DNA from: Mycobacteroides saopaulense
GTDB taxonomy: Bacteria; Actinomycetota; Actinomycetes; Mycobacteriales; Mycobacteriaceae
NCBI RefSeq assembly: GCF_001456355.1
Contig: NZ_CP010271.1
Span: 1-64,000, forward strand
Length of the DNA stretch: 64,000 bases
Direction of reading: 5' to 3'
Shown here piece after piece: positions 47,275 through 55,415 of the stretch. The translations under genes were made by a program, and so were the position numbers. The notes under the pieces were generated by a model. The model ran no database searches. It was not told where the DNA came from and saw only the letters and a list, made by a program, of their open reading frames with translations. Positions within the stretch are counted from its first letter, which is position 1; the number at the start of each line of letters is the position of its first letter.

Positions 47275-48345
47275 CTATCGTCTGGTGTCGACCCATTCCA
47301 TATAGGCCGACCCGCCCACCGGATTGCCTTGATATTCACCGGTATAGCTGTAAGCGCCGGTGTAGCCGCGCCCATGTCCGTACCGCAGAGGCGAGTCGAC
47401 AAGGCCCTCGACCGCGAGCACCAGATGCCCGCGGTCGTCGCGGACGGTCCATGTCAGCCGATGGGGGATGCGCATGGCGCGCCCCTCCTCGTCGATCGAC
47501 GGGTTCTCGCGGTACTCGGTGACGTCCATCCGGACATCGGTGTATACCTCGGTGGACTTGCCGAGGACGCGTACGTGCGCCAGCAGGCAGGCGGCGACCC
47601 CGCGTGCCCGGACGTCGGTGAGCAGGATCTGGGCCCCGTCGCCCAGATCGATGATCTGATAGGTGAAGAAGTCGACGGGTAGCTTCAGCGCTTCGGGTAG
47701 CGATCGCCGGGTCAGTGACTGGTGGCTGAGGAACCGTGCGTATTCGAAGGTGCCCAGTCCGCTGATCGCCGTGGCTCCGGTGGCATCGACTATGACGCCC
47801 GTGTACTCGGCGAGCAGACTCAGGTGGTCGTAGACGGGGGTCTTGACGAAGTAGGAGACCTGGTCGGTGACAGTCAGCTCGACATCGGCCGAAAATTGTC
47901 GGTACCGGCCGCGCACGGTGACGTGCGGATGGTCGACCTCGATTTGCAGGTCGTTGCCCCAGCGCAGGACGCTACCGTTGTCGGCGAAGTTGCAGTCGCG
48001 CAGGGAGTCGTAGGCACGGTAGTGATGGTGCTCACCGGCGGCGGTGGACGACAGGACGGTCGCGGTGTGCCGGGCATCGGGGGTGGCCAGGTAGTCGTTG
48101 TCGAACAGCTCAGCGCCGATCGCGCCGATCAGGGTCATGGTGTTGAGGTACCGGTGCGGTGAGGGCAGGTCGGGAATGAAGACGCCGTAGTGGGTGGCTG
48201 CCCACATCCCGCTGGTGGCGTGCGGGCGCAAGATGTCCTTGTCGGTGAAGGGTTTACGCGATGCCTCCAGGCGGCGATCCATCAGAGGTCGCAGCCCGGC
48301 CAGGACAAGGCGGGCGAACGCGCGTGAGATGGGCTGGCGTGTCAT
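47275..48345 (-). CDS. hypothetical beta-rich protein (DUF6670-like)
   Basis: 356 aa, no signal peptide. It begins MTRQPISRAFARLVLAGLRPLMDRRLE and is largely beta-stranded, with conserved-looking blocks GMWAATHYGVFIPDLPSPHR, GTFEYARFLSHQSL, KLPVDFFTYQIIDLGDGAQILLTDVRA and YTGAYSYTGEYQGNPVGGSAYMEWVDTR. I believe this is the DUF6670 type common in mycobacteria, perhaps a lipid or small-molecule binding fold; no enzyme motif is clear. ATG 48345 gives the natural N-terminus. It is divergent from a TetR gene. Confidence 0.8.
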   Translation of the reverse strand: MTRQPISRAFARLVLAGLRPLMDRRLEASRKPFTDKDILRPHATSGMWAATHYGVFIPDLPSPHRYLNTMTLIGAIGAELFDNDYLATPDARHTATVLSSTAAGEHHHYRAYDSLRDCNFADNGSVLRWGNDLQIEVDHPHVTVRGRYRQFSADVELTVTDQVSYFVKTPVYDHLSLLAEYTGVIVDATGATAISGLGTFEYARFLSHQSLTRRSLPEALKLPVDFFTYQIIDLGDGAQILLTDVRARGVAACLLAHVRVLGKSTEVYTDVRMDVTEYRENPSIDEEGRAMRIPHRLTWTVRDDRGHLVLAVEGLVDSPLRYGHGRGYTGAYSYTGEYQGNPVGGSAYMEWVDTRR

Positions 48346-48665
48346 CGGTTCCGCCGATCTGCCGCGGCGGTACGTCGTCTCGGCGGGATGGGTTCGGATA
48401 GCAGGACGCGGTAAACATCGCAGGCGGCTCCGGGGTGGGTGTTCTCCCGCCAGACGCTCGCTACGGAAGTCATGGAGCCGCCTCTCTGCGTTGCGGCGAG
48501 TCGAATCGCCACGAATTGACCGACCGGTAATATATGACGAAGTGACCACACGGTCAATCCCTGCGGCGGCTGCAGATCGGAGCTGGGGACGGTTTGTGCG
48601 CATGCTCGCCAAGGGGCTCGGCTACCGTCATATGGGTGCAACCCCTCCGGACCGGCAGCAAGGGA
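48346..48665. promoter_or_regulatory. divergent promoter region with TetR-type operator
   Basis: This roughly 320-nt gap separates the DUF6670-like gene and the TetR gene. It contains a perfect inverted repeat TGACC-ACAC-GGTCA at 48543-48556 and, 27 nt away, TTGACCGACCGGTAA (48516-48530) with a similar half site, followed by the AT-rich TAATATATGA, a candidate -10 region. The arrangement suggests control of both genes by the TetR protein. Confidence 0.55.
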
Positions 48666-49259
48666 ATGCCTCGTCAGGAACGGGAGCAGTGGATCTTGAC
48701 CGCAGCCGCCAATGAGTTCGGGGAGTCCACCTTCGCGGCGTCGAGCATGAACGGGATTGCAGCGCGCGCCGAGGTGTCCAAGGCCCTCGTGTTGGCCTAC
48801 TTCGGGTCCAAAGAAGATCTCTATGTCGCCTGTGTCGAGCGTGCCGGCGAGCGACTGGCCACTGCGATCGGCGAGGCGCTGACGGGATCACCTGTACGTA
48901 CCGAGGTCGCGGAAGCGGTGTTGACGGCAATCTTCACCACGCTCGAGAACAGGCGCAGTGACTGGCCGGTTCTCTACGACAAGACGGTGCCCCCCGGGCG
49001 GGCCCGGGATGCTGCCCGGCAGCAGCGGACGATTCTGCGCGAGCAAGCTGCCGCGGCAGTGACCAGAACCCTTGGGGCCGTGGGGCTCCATGATGACGAC
49101 GATCTTTCGGCGGCGACGCTGGTCTGGGAGAACGTGGTTTCGGCATTGGTGCAGTGGTGGCGGCACCACCCGGACCGTTCGGCCGATGAGATGGCCGGGC
49201 GTGCACGGAGAGTCCTCACGGCGCTGTCGGACCGCGCCGTCGACGAAACCCGACTGTAG
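48666..49259 (+). CDS. TetR family transcriptional regulator
   Basis: 197 aa from ATG 48666 (MPRQEREQWILTAAANEFG). The N-terminal helix-turn-helix is complete: FAASSMNGIAARAEVSKALVLAYFGSKEDLYVACVERA; the C-terminal ligand domain is all helical. The start is uncertain: GTG 48636 in frame would add 10 residues, and an ATG at 48632 in another frame opens a peptide (MGATPPDRQQG) resembling the N-terminus of related regulators, so a small frameshift near the start is possible. It probably controls itself and the divergent DUF6670-like gene. Confidence 0.88.
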   Translation: MPRQEREQWILTAAANEFGESTFAASSMNGIAARAEVSKALVLAYFGSKEDLYVACVERAGERLATAIGEALTGSPVRTEVAEAVLTAIFTTLENRRSDWPVLYDKTVPPGRARDAARQQRTILREQAAAAVTRTLGAVGLHDDDDLSAATLVWENVVSALVQWWRHHPDRSADEMAGRARRVLTALSDRAVDETRL

Positions 49260-49688
49260 TAGTAGCCCCGGTCCGATGGGCATTGCCGGTGACTTACGCC
49301 ACAGTCGCGGGGAGTGCCTGCACCCTATGTGCCATCGGCACACTGGGCCGCGTTCTCTGGAGACGGGCGTTATACGCGCAGGTCACGCTTGACGGGGGCG
49401 CAGTCGAGCAAGTGCCAAGTTGATCTCAGCAATCTAGAAGTTTCGGTTAGAAACAGCTCAAGGCATACGAATCAGTTCCAAGCGAACTATCGACACGGCT
49501 ATTAGGCAATGCTAACTTCAGCTCATGCGGTCGCCGATTCGCAAGGCTGGACGATCACCAGTCATCGACTCAGCTACTACAAGCCACTGGTCGTGCCGAC
49601 CGCGTTCCGGTGCTGGTGCATCGGACTGGGCCGAGGCCGTCTGTTCGCTCGTCGGTGAGCATGTTGCTCAGGGAAGGGAGTATCCACG
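49260..49688 (+). promoter_or_regulatory. intergenic region upstream of the PE-PPE-esx cassette
   Basis: No gene is supported in these 429 nt. The main feature is an IdeR-box-like sequence at 49502-49520, described separately. GGGAAGGGAG at about 49671-49680 is the ribosome binding site of the PE gene. Short ORFs present here lack initiation signals. Confidence 0.5.
49502..49520. promoter_or_regulatory. putative IdeR (iron) box upstream of PE-PPE-esxGH
   Basis: TTAGGCAATGCTAACTTCA matches 14 of 19 positions of the mycobacterial IdeR consensus TTAGGTTAGGCTAACCTAA, with both inner half sites TTAG and CTAA kept. It lies about 170 bp before the PE start. ESX-3 genes are known to be iron-regulated, which supports the reading. 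Confidence 0.55.
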
Positions 49689-49997
49689 ATGAATCTGAAC
49701 GTTGTTCCGGAAGGTTTGATGGCCACCAGTGCGGCCGTGGAGGCACTGACCGCACGGTTGGCTGCCGCCCATGCCGCCGCCGCTCCGGTGATCGGTGCGG
49801 TCGTGCCGCCGGCGGCCGATCCGGTATCGCTGCAGACCGCCGCGGGTTTTAGTGCTCGCGGTGTGGAGCACACCGGTGTCGCGGCGGTGGCCGTCGAGGA
49901 ATTGGGCCGGGCCGCACTGGGTGTGTCGGAGTCCGCTGCCAGCTACACGACCGGGGACATGCAGGCGGCTGCGACCTACCTGATCGCGCGAGGCTAG
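49689..49997 (+). CDS. PE family protein
   Basis: A 102-aa PE-domain-only protein: [28 protein letters not shown], typical helical hairpin, then [21 protein letters not shown] and a C-terminal [25 protein letters not shown] that carries the T7SS signal YTTGD (YxxxD). PE proteins dimerise with PPE partners and are exported by ESX systems. The next gene is PPE, 5 nt away. It belongs to a PE-PPE-EsxG-EsxH cassette like that at the start of ESX-3. Confidence 0.95.
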   Translation: MNLNVVPEGLMATSAAVEALTARLAAAHAAAAPVIGAVVPPAADPVSLQTAAGFSARGVEHTGVAAVAVEELGRAALGVSESAASYTTGDMQAAATYLIARG

Positions 49998-50002
49998 ATC
50001 CG

Positions 50003-51535
50003 GTGACGGCTCCGATTTGGATGGCTTCGCCCCCCGAGGTGCATTCGGCGCTGCTCAGCGCCGGGCCCGGCCCGGGCGCACTGTTGGCAGCTGCCGCGCA
50101 ATGGCAGGCGCTCTCGGTGCAGTACGCCACGGCCGCCACGGAGTTGACCCAACTGTTGGCCGCCACCAATGCCGGTCCCTGGCAGGGGCCCAGTGCCATG
50201 CAGTACGTGGCCAGTCATGCGCCGTATCTGGCGTGGCTGACGCAGCAGAGCGCGATGAGCGCCACCAACGCCGTCCTGCACGAGACGGCGGCAGCCGGGT
50301 ACACCACGGCGTTGGCCGCCATGCCCACGCTGGCCGAGTTGGCTGCCAACCACATGATCCACGGCGTGCTGCTGGCCACCAACTTCTTCGGTATCAACAC
50401 GATTCCCATCGCAGTGAACGAGGCCGACTACATCCGGATGTGGGTCCAGGCCGCCACCACCATGAGCATCTACCAAGGTGTCTCGAGTACGGCATTGGCC
50501 GCCGCCGCACCCACGGAACCGTCGCCGATGATCATGGCGCCGGGCGGGGAGATGTCCCGCATGACCGCCGACATGACCGGCATGGCCGCACAGGCCCAAG
50601 CCCTCGAATCCGGCACCGCACTGGACAACAGCAACAACATGATCGATCAGCTCATGCGATTCATGACCAATCCGCTGGGCACTCTGCAGGACATGATCGA
50701 AGACTTCATGAAGAATCCGATCGCCGCGTTCTTCGCATGGTTCCCGCTGTTGTTCTTCATCGCCTACGAGGCGTTCTTCATCCCCTTCGGATTCACCTTC
50801 TGGGGTGTGTTGCTTTCGGCACCGGCTTGGCTGCCGATCGTGCTGGGGCTGGCGCTTTCGGCGCTGGTTCCGCCTGCCGGGATCGAAGAGCCGGGCCAGC
50901 AGGACGAGCCCGGACGCGAGCCCGGACGGATTGAGCGCAGAAATCCGCACCAGGATCTACAGCTCGTACAGGTCCCGTCGTCTCCGTCGATACCGACCGG
51001 GTCGTCTTCTGTTCCAACGACTTCCAGCAGCCCGGCGTCCCCCTCGCCGACCCCGGCCACTGCGGCTCCGGCATACTTGGTCTACGCGGTACGGGAGGAT
51101 CCGCCGGCGGCGCGGTTCGGGCCGACGTTGAACGAGGGCAGTGGCGCCAAGGCGCCTGCCGCGGGAATCTCTGCGGCCGCCGCGGCTGCGGCCTCGTCGC
51201 GTTCACGGGCGCGGCGCAAGCGCGGCGCACAGATCAAGGACCCGGCGCACCAGTTCATGGACATGAACTCAACGGTGAGCCCAGAATTTTCGGAGGCTGC
51301 CGCGCGACAGCCAGTCGGCGTGGGGGCCTCCGCGCGCGGTACAGGCCGACTGGGTTTTGCCGGCGCCGTACAGGCAGGGGCCGGAGCCACGGCGGCGGCC
51401 GGACTCGCCGAACGCGACAACAGCATTGCCGAGGCATTGGACGGTGCCCGCACCGCTCCGATGCTGCCGACCACCTGGGGCGCAGACCCCGAACACAACC
51501 CGGACGGTCCCGCCGAAGGGGGGTCCAGCAGCTGA
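50003..51535 (+). CDS. PPE family protein
   Basis: The 510-aa protein begins MTAPIWMASPPEVHSALLSAGPGPG with the PPE signature and has the N-terminal PPE helical domain (about 1-175, with WQG near 52-54). Next come a region with hydrophobic segments (KNPIAAFFAWFPLLFFIAYEAFFIPFGFTFWGVLLSAPAW type, about 235-285) and a Pro/Ser/Ala-rich C-terminal part with a PPE-type ending containing PTTWGADPEHNPDG. It starts at GTG 50003. Resembles PPE4 of ESX-3, and should pair with the PE protein just upstream. Confidence 0.93.
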   Translation: MTAPIWMASPPEVHSALLSAGPGPGALLAAAAQWQALSVQYATAATELTQLLAATNAGPWQGPSAMQYVASHAPYLAWLTQQSAMSATNAVLHETAAAGYTTALAAMPTLAELAANHMIHGVLLATNFFGINTIPIAVNEADYIRMWVQAATTMSIYQGVSSTALAAAAPTEPSPMIMAPGGEMSRMTADMTGMAAQAQALESGTALDNSNNMIDQLMRFMTNPLGTLQDMIEDFMKNPIAAFFAWFPLLFFIAYEAFFIPFGFTFWGVLLSAPAWLPIVLGLALSALVPPAGIEEPGQQDEPGREPGRIERRNPHQDLQLVQVPSSPSIPTGSSSVPTTSSSPASPSPTPATAAPAYLVYAVREDPPAARFGPTLNEGSGAKAPAAGISAAAAAAASSRSRARRKRGAQIKDPAHQFMDMNSTVSPEFSEAAARQPVGVGASARGTGRLGFAGAVQAGAGATAAAGLAERDNSIAEALDGARTAPMLPTTWGADPEHNPDGPAEGGSSS

Positions 51536-51600
51536 CCGGCAACCCCTGTCCGCCGACTAACCAAATCACTAGACAGCACAACATGATTGAGGAGATGTAG

Positions 51601-51894
51601 ATGAGTTTGCTTGATGCGCATATTCCGGCGTTGGTGGCCGCTGAGGGCACGTTTGGTGCTAAGACGGCGTTGATGCGTTCGACGATTTCGCAGGCCGAGT
51701 CGGCGGCGATATCGGCGCAGGCGTTCCATGTCGGTGAGTCCTCGGCTGCTTTCCAAGCCGCGCACGCCCGGTTCGTGGAGGTGGCCGCCAAGGTCAACGC
51801 ACTGCTGGATATCGCCCAGGTCAACCTTGGTGACGCCGCGGCGACCTACGTCGCAGAAGACGCCGCCGCTGCCAGCCGTTACGTCGGCGTCTAG
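51601..51894 (+). CDS. EsxG-like WXG100 protein
   Basis: 97 aa, MSLLDAHIPALVAAEGTFGAKTALM..., closely following EsxG (TB9.8) along its length, with ESSAAFQAAHARFVEVAAKVNALLDIAQ in place of a classic WxG turn. EsxG forms a heterodimer with EsxH exported by ESX-3 and needed for siderophore-mediated iron uptake. GAGGAGATGTAG precedes ATG 51601. Because the ESX-3 machinery is not adjacent, this is likely a paralogue of the ESX-3-encoded copy. Confidence 0.95.
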   Translation: MSLLDAHIPALVAAEGTFGAKTALMRSTISQAESAAISAQAFHVGESSAAFQAAHARFVEVAAKVNALLDIAQVNLGDAAATYVAEDAAAASRYVGV

Positions 51895-51912
51895 GAAAGG
51901 ACGGATAAGACA

Positions 51913-52203
51913 ATGTCGCAGATCACTTTCAATTATCCCGCGATGCTGGCCCATGCCGGTGAGATGAACACCTTCTCCGGTGTGCTGACCGCTCTGGGCG
52001 CCGACCTGGCGGCTCAGCAGGCTTCTCTGCAGGCTGCCTGGCATGGTGATACCTCGATGAGTCAGGCCGCTTGGCAGGCTCAGTGGAACACCGCGATGGA
52101 AGAACTCGTGCGCGCCTACCGCGCCATGGGCAGCACCCACGAGACCAACACCCTCTCGATGAACGCCCGCGACATGGCCGAAGGAGCCAAATGGGGCGCA
52201 TAA
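51913..52203 (+). CDS. EsxH-like WXG100 protein
   Basis: 96 aa, [21 protein letters not shown]..., with the WXG motif in [21 protein letters not shown] and the C-terminal [27 protein letters not shown], as in EsxH (TB10.4). It is the partner of the EsxG-like protein 18 nt upstream. In M. tuberculosis EsxH blocks ESCRT in host cells; whether this copy does is unknown. It ends the cassette and is followed by a strong hairpin terminator. Confidence 0.95.
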   Translation: MSQITFNYPAMLAHAGEMNTFSGVLTALGADLAAQQASLQAAWHGDTSMSQAAWQAQWNTAMEELVRAYRAMGSTHETNTLSMNARDMAEGAKWGA

Positions 52204-52223
52204 ACACCCACGGCTGACTGTTC

Positions 52224-52270
52224 AACGCATAAGGGCCAGAGACTCGAAAGGTCTCTGGCCCTTATGCGTT
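52224..52270. terminator. 20-bp perfect hairpin, bidirectional terminator
   Basis: Arms 52224-52243 and 52251-52270 are perfect inverted repeats (core AAGGGCCAGAGAC/GTCTCTGGCCCTT) around the loop TCGAAAG. It lies between the stop of the EsxH-like gene and the stop of the convergent - strand gene at 52271, fitting a shared terminator. Confidence 0.9.
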
Positions 52271-52603
52271 TCACGATTCGGTGGACTCCCCGGGAGGGGG
52301 AAACGGCGGGCGTCCGCTACCCCGCAGCCGATACCGCCCCCACAAGTCGATCTCGTCGACGACGACAGCGGACTGCCCGTAGGCGGTGCGGAGGATTCCG
52401 GACGCACGATCTCTGCCGAACTGTGCGAGCGAGTCTGTCGCAGAGGTAATTCGGCCATGCCAGCGGTACGTGCCGTCGATCGGCTGGAAGAAGCCCCGGA
52501 GCCGTACGCTGACGTCGAGCTCTTCATCGTCGACTATCAGAGTCGCCGGACCGCAGTAGTGCACCCCATCGTCTGTGTGCGCGGAATCGTTGGCTAGTCG
52601 CAT
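52271..52603 (-). CDS. DUF4873 domain protein
   Basis: 110 aa; the pattern YCGPATLIVDDEELDVSVRLRGFFQPIDGTYRWHGRIT, then AVVVDEIDLWGRYRLRGSGRPPF fits the DUF4873 domain, often fused to or beside monooxygenases in mycobacteria. ATG 52603 is preferred over GTG 52609 because GAGGG lies 5 nt upstream of it. It is divergent from the diiron oxygenase gene (start 52746) across 142 nt. Function unknown. Confidence 0.82.
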   Translation of the reverse strand: MRLANDSAHTDDGVHYCGPATLIVDDEELDVSVRLRGFFQPIDGTYRWHGRITSATDSLAQFGRDRASGILRTAYGQSAVVVDEIDLWGRYRLRGSGRPPFPPPGESTES

Positions 52604-52745
52604 GCGCACACCCTCTAACGACGCAAATCAGGTCTTGCTTCTTGGGGAGGAAGGAGTACCGTCCTCAGCTATACCGAACAGTATATACCCGGTACTGATA
52701 GTAACGAAATCGCGACGATCATTGCGTCGCGGGACGGGAGTGGCA

Positions 52746-53792
52746 ATGAGTGTCGAAGTCACGAACCAACGAGGCCGAGTCCGTGGGCGACCGGACATCG
52801 ACCCGCAACTGGCGATGGAGCGCCGTCTGAAAGCCTCGACCGAGAAGTACTACGACCCGGAGATCGACATCGATTGGGAGGCTCCGATTGACCCCGAGCG
52901 GCCATGGTTGAGCCCACACCGAGTGAGTCTGGAGGGTACGGAGCTGTGGGAGAGCCTTACGCGGGAGCAACGGCTTGAGTTCGGTCGACAGCAGCTGGGC
53001 TCGATCCTGATCCTCGGTATTTGGTTCGAGACCGCGTTGGCGATTTTCCTGTATCACGACCTCATGGTGAGTCCGGTGATCGGTAGCCGGAGCAGGTACC
53101 TGCTCACCGAAATAGGCGAGGAGACAAGGCATTCCACGATGTTTGCGCGCCTGGTCGAAAAGATGGGGGAAGGGTCCTCTGCGGTGGAGTTCCGTCTACC
53201 GCGCCTTGCGCGTGGCGCGGTTCCGTTCTTCAGCTCCCTGCTACCCGTGGGTGCGGCGATGTACACAGCCATCTTGATGGCGGAGGAGGTGTTGGATCGT
53301 CTGCAACGTGAAGGAATGAATGACACGGGTCTGCAGCCGCATGCGCGTGCCGCGATGCGGATTCACGTGATCGAGGAAACGCGACATGTTTCGTTCGCAA
53401 AGGAGGAGATCCTGCGCGGCTACCGCCAAGCAGGGCCCGCTGGACGCTTCTTCACCCGTATGACGGCGGCAGGAGCGGCGCTGGTCTTTCCTGCACTCGC
53501 ACTGACCAACCCCCGGATGTACCGCGCGATCGGGGTCAATCCGGTTGCGGGCATGCTGACCGGCTTCTTCGGTCGGCGATACCGCGAGAACGCACAGTTT
53601 CTTTTCGGCCCGATGGCGCGCTTTTTCTACGACGCGGGAATCATCAGAGGTGTTCTGGCACGGACGCTTTGGCGGCTCTCCCGGGCCCTGCCGGAAGACG
53701 TGCGGGAGTCTATGAGACAAGACGGCGGGATACCGGGCAGCCGAACGCACCTATCGCTGGTGCGCTCGGCACCGGATGAGAAGGCGCAATGA
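52746..53792 (+). CDS. AurF-like diiron oxygenase
   Basis: 348 aa of the AurF (p-aminobenzoate N-oxygenase)-like diiron family. Ligand motifs visible: FETALA (Glu95), EIGEETRHS (Glu122, Glu126, His129 region), MAEEVLD and VIEETRHVSFAKEE. Such enzymes oxidise amines or other substrates with dioxygen and two irons; the substrate is unknown. ATG 52746 (MSVEVTNQRGR) is preceded by GGGAG; the longer reading starts inside the divergent DUF4873 gene. The next gene overlaps by 4 nt. Confidence 0.9.
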   Translation: MSVEVTNQRGRVRGRPDIDPQLAMERRLKASTEKYYDPEIDIDWEAPIDPERPWLSPHRVSLEGTELWESLTREQRLEFGRQQLGSILILGIWFETALAIFLYHDLMVSPVIGSRSRYLLTEIGEETRHSTMFARLVEKMGEGSSAVEFRLPRLARGAVPFFSSLLPVGAAMYTAILMAEEVLDRLQREGMNDTGLQPHARAAMRIHVIEETRHVSFAKEEILRGYRQAGPAGRFFTRMTAAGAALVFPALALTNPRMYRAIGVNPVAGMLTGFFGRRYRENAQFLFGPMARFFYDAGIIRGVLARTLWRLSRALPEDVRESMRQDGGIPGSRTHLSLVRSAPDEKAQ

Positions 53793-54244
53793 CCCGGGCG
53801 CGCACACCCGATTGGGTGTTGGAAACGGGGGCCCGCGCGATGGAGGCCAGTCACAGACTGCTGCTCGCGGCAACGGGCGGACGGTTGGGACAACGCTTCG
53901 GGCGCAACCAGACCGTCGAGTTGCATGTCGCCGGCCGGAAAACGGGCCGGCGTATCTCGACGCTGTTGACATCACCGGTCTATGCGCCTGAGCGGATGGT
54001 GCTGGTTGCCTCGAAGGGCGGATCGTCGGATCATCCTGACTGGTACAAGAATTTGGTGGTCAATCCGGTTGTCGAGATCACGGCGGAGGGAACCACTCAG
54101 ACATACCGGGCACGCACGGCCTCGGCGGACGAGAAGGCGCAACTGTGGCCGAGCATCGTCGCGTCCTTCCCCGGCTACGACGGATACCAGCGGAACACCG
54201 ACAGGCCAATTCCCGTGGTGATCTGTGAGTTGACGCGTGACTGA
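53789..54244 (+). CDS. Ddn-like deazaflavin (F420)-dependent oxidoreductase family protein
   Basis: 151 aa with the split-beta-barrel pattern of the Ddn family: HVAGRKTGRRISTLLTSPVYAPERMVLVASKGGSSDHPDWYKNLVVNP and IVASFPGYDGYQRNTDRPIPVVICEL. Family members use F420H2 for quinone or nitro reductions. ATG 53789 overlaps the AurF-like gene by 4 nt, so both act in one pathway or are at least translationally coupled. Converges with the deaminase at 54260. Confidence 0.9.
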   Translation: MTRARTPDWVLETGARAMEASHRLLLAATGGRLGQRFGRNQTVELHVAGRKTGRRISTLLTSPVYAPERMVLVASKGGSSDHPDWYKNLVVNPVVEITAEGTTQTYRARTASADEKAQLWPSIVASFPGYDGYQRNTDRPIPVVICELTRD

Positions 54245-54259
54245 CCGCCTGACCGCCGT

Positions 54260-54760
54260 TCAGGACGCGATGGGCGCACCGGTGACGCGCCGGTCACCGC
54301 CATTGCGTTCCTGCCACCGACGGTAGACGGCCACGGCGTCGTCGCGGGATTCGTGACGCAGGGGTAGTCGCCGCTGATCCCAGGGTTTGTCGAATTCGCC
54401 GTAGAAGGTGTTGAGCTCGAAGTACTTTCGGTCATCGACGTAGTGCGGTTCGTAGGCCTCGCGGGTGGTGAGGAACACGACCTCGTCGGGCGAGCAGTAG
54501 TAGAGCGCGCCGAGGCACATGGGGCACGGCAGGGCGAGAATATAGATGGTGGTCCCGATCAGGTGTTCAGTGCCCAGCCGGGTACAAGCGTCGCGGATGG
54601 CCAAGATCTCCGCATGTGCCGTGGGGTCGCTGGTCTGCGCGACCTTGTTCGCGCTCTCGGCCAGCACTTCTCCGTCCTTGACGATCACGGTGGCGAAGGG
54701 ACGACCGCCCTCGTCGACATTGCGGCGTGCCAGATCGATTGTTCGTTGCGCGAAGTCCAT
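54260..54760 (-). CDS. nucleoside/guanine deaminase family protein
   Basis: 166 aa, CMP/dCMP-deaminase fold. Zinc-binding and catalytic motifs: PTAHAEILAIRDA (His and Glu) and LPCPMCLGALYY (two Cys). The pattern RPFATVIVKDGEVLAESANKV and a C-terminal part with Tyr/Phe-rich segments recall guanine deaminases of the GuaD type. ATG 54760 (MDFAQRTIDLARR) has AGAAGG upstream. It follows cynS by 38 nt on the same strand, so it is likely part of the cyanate operon; ammonia/nitrogen release is a common theme. Confidence 0.9.
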   Translation of the reverse strand: MDFAQRTIDLARRNVDEGGRPFATVIVKDGEVLAESANKVAQTSDPTAHAEILAIRDACTRLGTEHLIGTTIYILALPCPMCLGALYYCSPDEVVFLTTREAYEPHYVDDRKYFELNTFYGEFDKPWDQRRLPLRHESRDDAVAVYRRWQERNGGDRRVTGAPIAS

Positions 54761-54798
54761 GGGAATCCTTCTGGGCTGCTCGGTGATTGACGACGTGA

Positions 54799-55269
54799 TC
54801 AGAACGGCACGGTGGGCAGGTACTTGCCGTCGAGGGTGATCACCGCGCGGTGACCGCCGTCTGGATCCGGAACCTTCTGCACGTCGAGCCTGAAGTTGAT
54901 GGCGCTGATGATGCCGTCGCCAAACTTCTCGTGTACCAGCGCCTTCAGCGTGGTGCCATACACCTGGAGCATCTCGTAGAAGCGGTAGATCGTCGGATCG
55001 GTGGGGATCCCACCGGGAATCGAGCCGCGGGTCGGGATGGTTTGCAAAAGGGTGGCGGCGTCGGTGCCGAGGTCGAGTAGGTCGGCGACGGCCTCGGCGG
55101 CCTTGTGCGGTAGCGGGTGCTGGCCGAGTACCGCGGCGGTGACAAAGGCCGGTGAGTATCCGGCGGCCTCGGCGATCTGTTGCCAACTGAGGTTTTTGGA
55201 GACCTTCGCCTCGACGGCCGTGACGGCCAGTTCTTCGCGACTGGTGGGGTCGAATTGCGCGTGCGCCAT
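54799..55269 (-). CDS. cynS: cyanate hydratase (cyanase)
   Basis: Converts cyanate and bicarbonate to ammonia and carbon dioxide. The 156-aa length equals that of the E. coli enzyme, and counting from ATG 55269 the catalytic residues fall at the same numbers: Arg96 and Glu99 in IYRFYEML, Ser122 in ISAINF. The N-terminal helix-turn-helix-like bundle ([14 protein letters not shown]) is typical. It stands downstream of a LysR gene on the same strand with a candidate operator in the gap. Confidence 0.97.
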   Translation of the reverse strand: MAHAQFDPTSREELAVTAVEAKVSKNLSWQQIAEAAGYSPAFVTAAVLGQHPLPHKAAEAVADLLDLGTDAATLLQTIPTRGSIPGGIPTDPTIYRFYEMLQVYGTTLKALVHEKFGDGIISAINFRLDVQKVPDPDGGHRAVITLDGKYLPTVPF

Positions 55270-55380
55270 GGTGCGGCACTCCTCTCGGAGAAGGGATGTG
55301 GGGCAGTTCGGGTGGGACCCTGTGCCCCGTCGGCAACTCCAGCGTGCGCTACCGATAACTATAGAGTCCAATACTTGTTT

Positions 55381-55397
55381 TCAATGGAACCTATTGA
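55381..55397. promoter_or_regulatory. LysR-type operator upstream of cynS
   Basis: The interrupted dyad TCAAT-GGAACCT-ATTGA contains the T-N11-A core of LysR-type binding sites. It lies in the 146-nt gap between the LysR gene and cynS, about 112 bp before the cynS start. Confidence 0.55.
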
Positions 55398-55415
55398 TCT
55401 GATGAATAACTCTGC

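Noticed and set aside
48194..48715. 173-codon + strand frame across the TetR promoter region
   Set aside because: It is antisense to the DUF6670-like gene start and runs through the operator region; only its last 25 codons resemble anything (see the TetR start).
54260..55336. 358-codon minus-strand frame joining the deaminase to an upstream extension
   Set aside because: The extension beyond 54760 is a shadow of cynS; the deaminase has its own start with a good ribosome binding site.
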